From an uncultured Clostridia bacterium (GTDB lineage: Bacteria > Bacillota > Clostridia > Christensenellales > Aristaeellaceae): a stretch of DNA of 6,942 bases. The translations under genes were made by a program, and so were the position numbers. The notes under the pieces are model-generated. The model searched no databases, was not told where the DNA came from, and saw only the letters and a program-made list of their open reading frames with translations. This document shows positions 1 to 6,627 of the stretch, one piece after another. The first letter of the stretch is position 1, and each line of letters begins with the position of its first letter. The stretch lies in assembly GCA_937934775.1 (NCBI GenBank), contig CALGYL010000160.1:1-6942 (forward strand), read 5' to 3'.

Positions 1-1192
<1,192 letters not shown>

Positions 1193-1227
1193 AATTCATT
1201 ATCCTCCCGGTTCTATTGCTTGGTAGA

Positions 1228-1512
1228 TTATTCGACGACGGCCAGAACGTCGCTCTGGCGGACGAGGATGTACTCCTGCCCGTCCAGTTTGACTTCGGTG
1301 CCCGCGTACTTGGAGTAGATCACCTTCTGGCCAGCCTTCACATACATGGTAATTTCCTTGCCGTCCACGTTGCCGCCGGGTCCGACTGCCAGAACTTCCG
1401 CCATCTGCGGCTTTTCCTTGGCCGAATTGGTCAGCAGAATGCCGCCCTTGGTGGTTTCTTCCGCTTCGAGATTCTTCAATACGATGCGGTCACCCAATGG
1501 ATTGATCTTCAT
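1228..1512 (-). CDS. groES: Co-chaperonin GroES (Hsp10)
   Basis: Heptameric lid of the GroEL folding chamber, cytosolic. The 94-residue product has the usual family length. It begins MKINPLGDRIVLK, contains the mobile-loop region EETTKGGILL (about residues 18-27) that contacts GroEL, the VGPGG turn, and the C-terminal core ending YILVRQSDVLAVVE. The ATG at 1512 is chosen over a longer in-frame start at 1554 because AGGAGG sits 7 nt upstream of it, and because the longer start would place codons inside the CIRCE operator. It is the first gene of the groES-groEL operon. Regulation by HrcA through CIRCE is inferred from the operator; no hrcA gene is in the window. Confidence 0.98.
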   Translation of the reverse strand: MKINPLGDRIVLKNLEAEETTKGGILLTNSAKEKPQMAEVLAVGPGGNVDGKEITMYVKAGQKVIYSKYAGTEVKLDGQEYILVRQSDVLAVVE

Positions 1513-1543
1513 GTGCACGCCTCCTGAATTGCTTCTCTGTTTG

Positions 1544-1570
1544 TTAGCACTCATTTGTTCTGAGTGCTAA
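1544..1570 (-). promoter_or_regulatory. CIRCE operator (HrcA binding site)
   Basis: Perfect 9-bp inverted repeat TTAGCACTC (1544-1552) and GAGTGCTAA (1562-1570) with a 9-bp spacer, the canonical CIRCE arrangement. It lies just downstream of the predicted transcription start, in the groES 5' leader. By established knowledge the HrcA repressor binds here and releases the operon when misfolded protein titrates GroEL. Confidence 0.97.
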
Positions 1571-1580
1571 CCGCATGCTT

Positions 1581-1609
1581 AGTGTATCCAAAAATCCACC
1601 AAAATGCAA
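1581..1609 (-). promoter_or_regulatory. groESL vegetative promoter
   Basis: On the minus strand, TTGCAT (1604-1609) and TACACT (1581-1586) are separated by exactly 17 bp and read toward groES. The predicted start near 1574 puts CIRCE at the beginning of the transcript, as expected for HrcA-repressed operons. This fits a housekeeping sigma-A promoter; the start site itself is inferred. Confidence 0.75.
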
Positions 1610-1705
1610 GCAGTCCGGCAGTAAAAAGATTGTAAAACTTCGTAGTGAAGGCCCCCCATCAAAGCTCTTTCCACGGATCCTGTGCGTTTCCCTTGTACGA
1701 GGCCA

Positions 1706-2368
1706 CTACCCAACATCGTAAGCAAGCCCAAATTTCTGCAATTCCTCTGGCATATCGCCGTCTGCACTGAGCACGGCGCAGTCCTCATGAGAGCAAATGC
1801 TGAGCAAAGGTTTTCCTTCTTGATAGAACACGGGATCTTCGAAAGCGAAGCCGTCTATTCGACAATTCACGTCAAATAATGATTGCATGGATTCGATCAT
1901 CGCCTTAATCGCATCTGAAGGTTTGAAGAAGCTCATTTCATGAATTGTACCCGTCGTCACTCCTGTATGCCATGTATACCATTTGCCCAGATACTCGGGA
2001 AATGTGGAGAAAAACGGCTGATCTCTTACGATTTGTGTTTCTGGCGCGTGAACTCCAAAAAGATGTCTTGCACTGTTGGCATTGAGGGCTTCTATCGTCT
2101 GATCAAGCAGAGCATCAAACAGCTGCAAGGTGTCCAGCTTTGCCTTGTCATATTTGAGAAGCTGTAGACTGCAGGCTCCGTGTTCCAGAAAATTGTTGCG
2201 GATCTGAAGAAGAGCCTCCTGGACTTTCGGATGCTGCAAAGCGAATGGGACCCGATCATCCACCTTGCCGTGATAGCCCCGAGACAGAGAGATCAGGTCA
2301 CAGTGTTCTTCGAAATAACATAGGAAGCCGCGATAATCTCTGCAATGGTAGATGAAATACCACTTCAC
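1706..2368 (-). CDS. Hypothetical protein, family not recognised
   Basis: I do not recognise this 220-residue protein. The GTG at 2368 is preferred because GGGGAGG lies 5 nt upstream; an ATG at 2458 would add 30 residues with no comparable site. The product looks soluble: no signal peptide or membrane segment is visible. It is rich in aromatic residues and in Cys/His, with a start VKWYFIYHCRDYRGFLCYFE, a Trp-rich stretch LGKWYTWHTG near the middle, and a C-terminal FEDPVFYQEGKPLLSIC segment containing CSHEDC, which might bind metal but is not a known motif to me. Base composition is clearly more AT-rich than the flanking genes, suggesting separate acquisition. It sits between radC and groES on the same strand, 96 bp after radC. 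No clear promoter or terminator was found. Confidence 0.7.
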   Translation of the reverse strand: MKWYFIYHCRDYRGFLCYFEEHCDLISLSRGYHGKVDDRVPFALQHPKVQEALLQIRNNFLEHGACSLQLLKYDKAKLDTLQLFDALLDQTIEALNANSARHLFGVHAPETQIVRDQPFFSTFPEYLGKWYTWHTGVTTGTIHEMSFFKPSDAIKAMIESMQSLFDVNCRIDGFAFEDPVFYQEGKPLLSICSHEDCAVLSADGDMPEELQKFGLAYDVG

Positions 2369-2464
2369 TGTGACCTCCCCAAAGATTGAAATAAGCGCAG
2401 CATACTTTAAAAACTCTGAAGTCAGGCCTGTCGTCCCCCTCTTTTTATGTAGGGTCAAGGAGGA

Positions 2465-3250
2465 TCATGCCCCTTGCGGGTGGTACGGAGGGCGGAGCCC
2501 TCCGGTGTTCCCGGCGTTCCCCGCCTCTTCCCCTTCCCACAGCCAGCGGCATTCCATCAGGCACAGCGGGGAGGAAGGCTCCCGGAGCGGCGCGGCCAGC
2601 AGGCCTTCCCGGCGGAAGCTGACGGTCTTGTCGCCGTCCAGCAGAAGATTGTCCAGAAGCGTCACGCCGATCATGGGCATCAGCTCGGCCAGGGTTTGGG
2701 CAAAGGCCCGGTCGTGGGGTTCCAGTAGCGCGTTTTCGCGGCCGGAGGCCATGACCAGCGCCTGCGCGCGGCTAGAAAGCGCCCGCTCCACCACCTGCCG
2801 GGGCAGGGGGTATCCGCCGGGCGCGGGCAGGCTCTCGGTCATGAGCAGACTGCCGCTGCCGGAGATGTGCATCAGCCACAGCCGGTCGCCCCCGCCGCTC
2901 CCGATCAGGTGGCGGCAGTAGTCCTGCGCGGTGCTGAGGTTTCGAAGCACGGGCCGGTCGGAGGCACGCTGCGCGCGGTAGAGGCGGAAGAACTCCGGAA
3001 GAAACGAAAGAAGCCTGGCCGTGCGTTCGCCGACGCCCGGAAACCCGCCCAGCGCGTCTCTGCCCGCCGCCAACACGCCGCTGAAGGAGCCGAAGCGGTC
3101 GATCAGCTCGTGCGCCAGCGGGTTCACATCCCGCCGGGCGACCGATTGGAACAGCAAAAGCTCCAGCGCCTCGTGGGGCTGGAATCCGTCCAGGCCTTCG
3201 CTTTCAAAGCGCTGCTTCATGCGCGCCCTGTGTCCCTCGTGCACGCCCAT
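2465..3250 (-). CDS. radC: RadC-family protein with degenerate JAB/JAMM domain
   Basis: 261 residues from the ATG at 3250, chosen because an AGAGGTG ribosome binding site lies about 5 nt upstream and MGVHEGHRARMKQRF matches the usual RadC-type N-terminus. Longer in-frame extensions toward 3586 read through the divergent promoter region and into yabP on the other strand, so they are rejected. An N-terminal helical part (about 1-60) is followed by a helix-hairpin-helix motif, LGGFPGVGERTARLL (about 67-81), of the type that binds DNA non-specifically. Residues about 100-215 resemble the JAB/MPN domain (family context ...YPLPRQVVERAL..., ...IGVTLLDNLLL...). However, the HxHPSG metal-binding signature is replaced by MASGREN (about 167-173), so metalloprotease activity is unlikely. 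True RadC function is poorly defined even for canonical members. The last about 18 residues overlap a GC-rich palindrome and may be non-conserved tail. Confidence 0.85.
   Translation of the reverse strand: MGVHEGHRARMKQRFESEGLDGFQPHEALELLLFQSVARRDVNPLAHELIDRFGSFSGVLAAGRDALGGFPGVGERTARLLSFLPEFFRLYRAQRASDRPVLRNLSTAQDYCRHLIGSGGGDRLWLMHISGSGSLLMTESLPAPGGYPLPRQVVERALSSRAQALVMASGRENALLEPHDRAFAQTLAELMPMIGVTLLDNLLLDGDKTVSFRREGLLAAPLREPSSPLCLMECRWLWEGEEAGNAGNTGGLRPPYHPQGA
2486..2504. repeat. GC-rich perfect inverted repeat at the 3' end of radC
   Basis: CGGAGGGC (2486-2493) and GCCCTCCG (2497-2504) form an 8-bp perfect hairpin with a 3-nt loop, inside the last codons of radC. No T-run follows on either strand, so it does not qualify as an intrinsic terminator by itself. 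It could be a transcript-stabilising hairpin or a dispersed palindrome. Confidence 0.55.
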
Positions 3251-3269
3251 GGTTTCACCTCTTTTCTCC

Positions 3270-3278
3270 ATTATACCA
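3270..3278 (-). promoter_or_regulatory. Extended -10 promoter of radC
   Basis: The minus strand reads TGGTATAAT, a perfect extended -10 (TGnTATAAT), just upstream of radC. No good -35 is present at 16-18 bp, which extended -10 promoters can tolerate. The predicted start would leave a leader of only about 13 nt that still contains part of the AGAGGTG site, so the assignment is plausible rather than certain. Confidence 0.5.
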
Positions 3279-3391
3279 CAACGCGGCCCGCCGCGCGCCG
3301 GGCCATTGGCCAGATGGCGGGCAAGTCCGCGGAAAATCCGGGGCATTTCCGGCGCGTTGCAGGAATACGCTTGCACGGGAGGCGATAAACC

Positions 3392-3670
3392 GTGAAAAGC
3401 GACCCCGCGCCGGTCGAACGGCCCCATTCCCTGACCATTGACGGCCGCAACCGGGCCAGCATCACCGGCGTGACCGACGTGGACAGCTTCAACGACGCGA
3501 TGATCGTGCTGAACACCTCCGCAGGCGCCATGACGCTGATTGGAAGCGCGTTGCACATCTCGAAGCTCAACCTGGAGGACGGACAACTGCTAGTGGAAGG
3601 ACAGATTGACGCGCTTGAATACGACGAGCGCGCACGCGGCAAAGGCGGCCTGTCGCGGCTGTTCAAGTAA
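3392..3670 (+). CDS. yabP: Sporulation protein YabP
   Basis: 92-residue YabP/YqfC-family protein, in Bacillus needed in the mother cell for spore cortex formation. Seen: the family core runs from about residue 18 to 80, with NRASITGVTDVDSF, then AMIVLNTSAGAMTLIGSALHISKLNLEDG and VEGQIDALEYDE, the alternating beta pattern typical of the family. The start is a GTG with GGGAGG 9 nt upstream. It shares the junction TAATG with yabQ, indicating translational coupling. Upstream it is divergent from radC; the S4-domain gene yabO that often precedes yabP is not present here. Expression under a sporulation sigma factor (SigE in Bacillus) is expected from the family, but I could not identify a convincing SigE promoter. 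Confidence 0.93.
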   Translation: MKSDPAPVERPHSLTIDGRNRASITGVTDVDSFNDAMIVLNTSAGAMTLIGSALHISKLNLEDGQLLVEGQIDALEYDERARGKGGLSRLFK

Positions 3671-4038
3671 TGCTGTTCTATACGGTAGGCCAACCCCAGG
3701 CGTTTTTGGGGATGATGTACGCTGGGCTCGCGGTGGGGCTTCTGTTTGACATGGCCGCGCTGGTCCGGAAGCTGCTGTGGGCGGGCAAAGTCCTGACGCT
3801 GGTGGTGGACTGCACGTTTTCGCTCCTGTGCGTAGTGCTGCTGGCGGCCGTCTGGCTCCGCGTCAACTATCTGGATTTCCGGTTGTACGCGCTGATGGGC
3901 GCGGCTTGCGGCGCGGTGCTCTATGCGCTGACGGTGCGGCCGCTGATGCGGCTATTGGTTTTGCGCCCGCTGATCCGGCTTGGACGGCGGCTTCGGCGCA
4001 TCGCCGGGTCGAAAATTTTTCGGAAAATTTTCCGCTGA
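3670..4038 (+). CDS. yabQ: Spore cortex biosynthesis protein YabQ
   Basis: 122-residue integral membrane protein. In Bacillus YabQ is a mother-cell membrane protein required for cortex synthesis. Seen: hydrophobic segments at about residues 10-30 (FLGMMYAGLAVGLLFDMAAL), 41-62 (LTLVVDCTFSLLCVVLLAAV) and 73-90, and a strongly basic C-terminus (RPLIRLGRRLRRIAGSKIFRKIFR), which should be cytosolic. The early GLLFD motif fits the family. It is shorter than the B. subtilis protein but similar to many clostridial versions. The ATG overlaps the yabP stop by 1 nt, so no independent ribosome binding site is needed. Identity rests on both the sequence pattern and the yabP-yabQ-divIC order. Confidence 0.9.
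   Translation: MLFYTVGQPQAFLGMMYAGLAVGLLFDMAALVRKLLWAGKVLTLVVDCTFSLLCVVLLAAVWLRVNYLDFRLYALMGAACGAVLYALTVRPLMRLLVLRPLIRLGRRLRRIAGSKIFRKIFR
4011..4032 (+). repeat. AT-rich hairpin at the 3' end of yabQ
   Basis: GAAAATTTT (4011-4019) can pair with AAAATTTTC (4024-4032) around a TCGG loop, giving a 9-bp stem. The same stretch contains a direct repeat of GAAAATTTT and the 14-bp palindrome CGGAAAATTTTCCG (4021-4034). It encodes the repeated KIFRKIFR tail of YabQ and ends just before the stop codon. No T-tract follows, so it is not a standard terminator. Confidence 0.5.
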
Positions 4039-4065
4039 GGGAGGATTCCGGCCGTGTTCGCAGAA

Positions 4066-4071
4066 TATAAT
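4066..4071 (+). promoter_or_regulatory. Possible -10 box upstream of divIC
   Basis: A perfect TATAAT hexamer lies in the 67-bp gap between yabQ and divIC and would give a leader of about 28 nt. No recognisable -35 and no TG extension are present, so this is weak evidence. It would make sense as a vegetative promoter that lets divIC and the phosphatase be expressed outside sporulation. Confidence 0.25.
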
Positions 4072-4105
4072 AAGAACCGCATTGCGAAAGGCCGGGTGTA
4101 TTTAC

Positions 4106-4390
4106 GTGTCCAAAAAGAAGACGGTCAAGCCCCGCTTCTGGCTTCTGATGATTGCCGTGCTGGCCATCGTCTTCAGCGGCGTGTACATCAGCCAGGGCCA
4201 GTATCTGGCGACGCAGGCGCAGAGCGTCCAGGCACTGGAACAGCAAAAGACCCAGGCGCTCAATGAGAACGCCGCGCTGGAGCGCAAAATCGCCTTTGCC
4301 AAGACCAACGAATATGTGGAGCGCGTCGCTCGGGACCAACTGGGCCTTCTGAAGAAAAACGAGGTGCGTTTTGTTGCCAATGGAAACTGA
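4106..4390 (+). CDS. divIC: Septum formation initiator, DivIC/FtsB-like
   Basis: 94-residue bitopic membrane protein of the cell-division complex; DivIC/FtsB partners with FtsL and DivIB/FtsQ at the septum. Seen: a short basic N-terminus (SKKKTVKPR), one membrane segment at about residues 12-29 (WLLMIAVLAIVFSGVYIS), a Gln/Glu-rich coiled coil at about 32-65 (QSVQALEQQKTQALNENAALERKI), and the family signature YVERVARDQLGLLKKNEVRF near the C-terminus. The GTG start is chosen because the basic-then-hydrophobic N-terminus begins there; the ribosome binding site is weak (GGGTG 7 nt upstream). Position after yabP-yabQ matches the Firmicutes order. Its 3' end overlaps the start of the phosphatase gene by 11 nt. 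Confidence 0.92.
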   Translation: MSKKKTVKPRFWLLMIAVLAIVFSGVYISQGQYLATQAQSVQALEQQKTQALNENAALERKIAFAKTNEYVERVARDQLGLLKKNEVRFVANGN

Positions 4391-5312
4391 CCGCGTCGCC
4401 GTGCTGGACGTGGGTTCCAATTCCGTTCGTTTGCTGATCGCCGGATGCTCCGGCGGTCAGTTTTTTCCAATTCATACCGGGCGGATCGTCACGCGGCTTC
4501 TGGAAGGGCTGAAGGACGGGACGCTGAGCGATCAATCGATGGCGCGCACCCTGGAGGCCATCAAAACCCTGTCGGAGGAAGCCCGCACCCAAGGCGTGCG
4601 GGAGATCTCCGGCTTCGGCACCAGCGCCATGCGGGATGGTTATCAAAACAGCCAAGTGCTCATCGACCGGGCGGCGGTACTGGGCGTGACGCTTCGCGTC
4701 CTCTCCGGCCCGGAGGAGGCCGCGCTGGCCTACGCGGGCGCGGCGCCCGGCGGCTGCGCGGGCGTGATTGACATCGGCGGCGGCTCGACGGAATTCATGA
4801 CCGGGCAGGACGGACGGGTGCTGGCGGCAGCCTCCGCCCAGATGGGCGCGGTGCGGCTGAAAGAATTGTCCGGCGGAGAGATGGCCCCGTCAAAGCTTCT
4901 GGCCCAGGCCCGGGCCGCGCTGGAGCCCTCCGCCCGCGAGGCGCTGAGGTTCCCGCCCCGTGACGGCTGGGTGGCGGTGGGCGGCACATTCACCGCACTG
5001 GCCGCGATGGAACTGCGCCTGGCCCGCTACGACGGCGCAAAGGTACAGGGCTTCCGGCTGACCGCGGCCTCCGCCTTCGCCTGGCTCACCCGCCTCACCG
5101 GCATGACCCAGGAAGAGCGGCTGAAGATTCCCGGCCTGATCCCGGAACGCGCCGACATCCTCCCCTTCGGCACGGCCATCGCCGCCGCCTGCTTCGCCCT
5201 GATCGACCAGCCCTTCGTCACCATCAGCGACCGGGACAACCTAGTGGGCTTTTTACTAAGGCAATACGGCACAAAATTGGATGAGTGTCCAGAGCGGTGG
5301 AATATGGTATAA
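4380..5312 (+). CDS. Ppx/GppA-family phosphatase, C-terminus rewritten by IS insertion
   Basis: Acts on polyphosphate and/or pppGpp in characterised relatives; which substrate applies here cannot be told. The 310-residue reading frame shows the actin-like ATPase fold motifs: VAVLDVGSNSVRLLI (about 6-20), SGFGTSAMRDGYQN (about 77-90), VIDIGGGSTEF (about 129-139) and VAVGGTFTALAAM (about 199-211), plus the ADILPFGTAIAAA segment. The ATG at 4380 is used; TTG codons at 4371 and 4374 are alternatives, the latter having GAGGTG at a better 7-nt distance. It overlaps divIC and is probably translationally coupled. An IS5-family element has inserted after codon 293: the last 17 residues (RQYGTKLDECPERWNMV) are encoded by the IS. 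Without it the protein would end KPRAA at 298 residues. All core motifs precede the insertion, so activity may survive. Confidence 0.92.
   Translation: METDRVAVLDVGSNSVRLLIAGCSGGQFFPIHTGRIVTRLLEGLKDGTLSDQSMARTLEAIKTLSEEARTQGVREISGFGTSAMRDGYQNSQVLIDRAAVLGVTLRVLSGPEEAALAYAGAAPGGCAGVIDIGGGSTEFMTGQDGRVLAAASAQMGAVRLKELSGGEMAPSKLLAQARAALEPSAREALRFPPRDGWVAVGGTFTALAAMELRLARYDGAKVQGFRLTAASAFAWLTRLTGMTQEERLKIPGLIPERADILPFGTAIAAACFALIDQPFVTISDRDNLVGFLLRQYGTKLDECPERWNMV
5256..5259. repeat. Left target-site duplication CTAA
   Basis: CTAA immediately precedes the left IS end, and the same four bases follow the right end at 6395-6398. This fits the YTAR target preference of the IS5 group and marks the insertion point inside the phosphatase gene. 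Confidence 0.8.
5260..5280 (+). repeat. Left terminal inverted repeat of the IS
   Basis: Begins GGCAATACGGCACAA. Compared with the reverse complement of 6374-6394 it matches at 15 of 21 positions, including the outermost GGCAA and the internal CAA and GG. It starts directly after the CTAA duplication. Confidence 0.75.
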
Positions 5313-5313
5313 T
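5305..5313 (+). promoter_or_regulatory. Extended -10 promoter of the transposase
   Basis: TGGTATAAT is a perfect extended -10 with the last T only 6 nt before the ATG at 5320. The expected start would fall on or next to that ATG, implying a leaderless or nearly leaderless mRNA. The TAA that now ends the phosphatase frame (5310-5312) lies inside this box. No good -35 is visible. Confidence 0.55.
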
Positions 5314-5319
5314 GGGAGC

Positions 5320-6297
5320 ATGAATAAGCAGATTACGCTGTCGGCGCTGAGCGACGAACTTAGGCAAGCAACCACGCGGAAGAAAGAGTTTTTGGGGCAG
5401 ATCGACCGCATCATACCATGGAGCGAGTGGATAGGGATCATCGAGCCGCACTACTATAAGGGAGAGCGCGGGAACAAGCCCTATGACCTTGAAGTGATGC
5501 TGCGGATCCATCTGGTGCAGAACCTGTACGACCTGTCGGACATGGCAACGATGACGGAGGTCATCGACAGCCGCGCGTTTTCGGAGTTTTGCGGGGTGGA
5601 CTCGAGCAACCAAGTGCCGGATGGAGACACCATCGGACGGTTTCGCGCACTATTGGTCGAGCACGGTTTGCAGGAAAAGCTGTTCGGACAAGTAGTGGAT
5701 TTGCTCTCCGTACAGGGCTTGATACTCAAAAAGGGAACCATTGTTGATTCCACGATCATCGCAGCGCCATCTTCTACCAAGAACTAGGAGAAGAAGCGCG
5801 ACCCAGATGCATGCCAGACCAAGAAAGGCAACGCATGACACTTTGGCTATAAGGCGCACATCGGTGTGGACAAAAAGACCGGTCTTGTTCACCATGTAGA
5901 AGTCACGGGCGCCAACGTACACGATGTCACCGTGGTTGCCCACCTGCTCACTGGAGAGGAAACGGAAGTCTACGGCGACAGTTGGTATCTGGGCGCGGGC
6001 AAGCGTGAGGATGCCGTCGTTCAGAACAAGCACGGGAAGCCGATCAAGTACAAAATCAACCGCAGACCCACGCAGAGCCAGAACCACTCCGCACGTTCCG
6101 GAGGGCAAATCAAGCGCAGAGAGCATGAGAAATCATCGGTTCGTGCGAAGGTCGAGCACGTTTTCGCCGTTGTCAAAAGGCTGTTCCAATATCGAAAGAC
6201 TCGATACCGAGGGCTGCGAAAACAGATCGCCAAACTGAATATGCTCTTCGCGCTGGCGAACCTGTATCTGGCTGACAAGCGGGGCTTGCTGGCCTGA
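5320..6297 (+). pseudogene. IS5-family transposase, two in-frame stops
   Basis: DDE transposase of 326 codons including the stop, the usual IS5 length. The N-terminal part (MNKQITLSALSDELRQ..., about 1-125) is the IS5 InsH-type N-terminal domain. The catalytic residues are present: D143 in IVDSTIIAAPS, D220 in VYGDSWYLG, and E279 in AKVEHVF. The frame is interrupted by TAG at codon 156 (5785-5787) and TGA at codon 173 (5836-5838). The TGA falls where relatives typically carry Trp in a GNQW(H/Y)FG motif. Both parts lie in one frame, so substitutions rather than a frameshift caused the damage. The 155-residue upstream piece contains only the first catalytic Asp and should be inactive. Other genes here end in TGA, which argues against a recoded genome. 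Confidence 0.88.
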
Positions 6298-6373
6298 TTC
6301 GGTTCATAAAGTGACGGAAAATTCTTCATCTGTGTACCATTTCGTAGGATCCCTTCGACACCACCCTGTTATT

Positions 6374-6394
6374 CCCGTGTTGCGCGGTGTTGCC
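6374..6394 (-). repeat. Right terminal inverted repeat of the IS
   Basis: Read from the end inward on the minus strand it begins GGCAACACCGCGCAA, matching the left end at 15 of 21 positions. It is followed directly by CTAA. Confidence 0.75.
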
Positions 6395-6398
6395 CTAA
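6395..6398. repeat. Right target-site duplication CTAA
   Basis: Second copy of the 4-bp target sequence, abutting the right IS end. It is identical to 5256-5259. Confidence 0.8.
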
Positions 6399-6415
6399 AA
6401 CCCCGCGCAGCCTGA
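6395..6415 (+). other. Displaced 3' tail of the Ppx/GppA gene
   Basis: When the IS and one CTAA copy are removed, the phosphatase frame continues CTA AAA CCC CGC GCA GCC TGA, giving the natural ending ...GFLLKPRAA. These last codons are now separated from the gene by 1.1 kb and are not translated with it. The in-frame stop placed 34 bp before a terminator supports this reconstruction. Confidence 0.75.
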
Positions 6416-6449
6416 CCGTTAAACATCCCCGGAATCCATGATAACCCGC

Positions 6450-6489
6450 ACACGCGCCGCCCTTGCGCTTGCAGGACGGCGCGTGTTTT
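6450..6489 (+). terminator. Intrinsic terminator of the original yab-divIC-ppx operon
   Basis: ACACGCGCCG (6450-6459) pairs perfectly with CGGCGCGTGT (6477-6486), a 10-bp GC-rich stem with an inner CCT/AGG pairing in the loop. A short T-tract overlaps the stem's 3' end (6486-6489). It sits downstream of the reconstructed phosphatase stop and is now beyond the IS, so it would also end IS transcripts. Confidence 0.75.
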
Positions 6490-6627
6490 GGTAGGATTTT
6501 GCAGTATACAGGGACCAAGTCGGCGCGTGAAGCGTTAATCGCAGCTTCCCGTCAAGGCGTTGTGGCAGGTCTGCCCGCCTCAGCGCCCCTTCCCGCTCCG
6601 GCACTTCGTAAAGAATTGGATTGCGGC

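Larger units (their letters stand above)
5260..6394 (+). mobile_element. IS5-family insertion sequence
   Basis: 1135-bp element bounded by imperfect 21-bp terminal inverted repeats and a CTAA duplication, carrying one transposase gene of IS5 type on the plus strand. Both the length and a 326-codon transposase frame are typical for the IS5 group. About 60 bp precede the transposase start and 97 bp follow its stop. The element is probably not autonomous because the transposase has two internal stops, though its ends look usable in trans. It sits in the 3' end of the Ppx/GppA gene, in the same orientation. Confidence 0.88.

Noticed and set aside
1610..1705. Possible terminator or small gene between the hypothetical gene and the groES promoter
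   Set aside because: No stem followed by a T-run was found on the minus strand, and the short open frames here have no ribosome binding site and run into the groES promoter.
2396..2464. Promoter for the hypothetical gene (TTGACC or CTGACT with TATGCT)
   Set aside because: TTGACC has no -10 at 16-18 bp, and CTGACT/TATGCT are only 15 bp apart with mismatches. This is not enough to annotate.
3343..3371. SigE-like promoter upstream of yabP (GCATTTC, 14 bp, AATACGCT)
   Set aside because: The spacing is right but both boxes are imperfect, and the predicted start would fall at about 3378-3380, inside the GGGAGG ribosome binding site at 3377-3382, which would remove it from the message.
3251..3586. 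In-frame N-terminal extension of radC to 3586
   Set aside because: It would read through the radC promoter and antisense to yabP. The residues before MGVHEGHRARMK do not look like RadC, and the strong ribosome binding site is just before 3250.
5785..5838. Programmed recoding or selenocysteine/suppressor readthrough in the transposase
   Set aside because: Two different stops close together, no slippery sequence or frameshift arrangement, and normal use of TGA as a stop in divIC and radC make simple mutational decay the better explanation.
6382..6408. GCGCGG ... CCGCGC inverted repeat spanning the right IS junction
   Set aside because: Only 6 bp with a 15-bp spacer in GC-rich DNA, and it straddles the element boundary, so it is probably chance.
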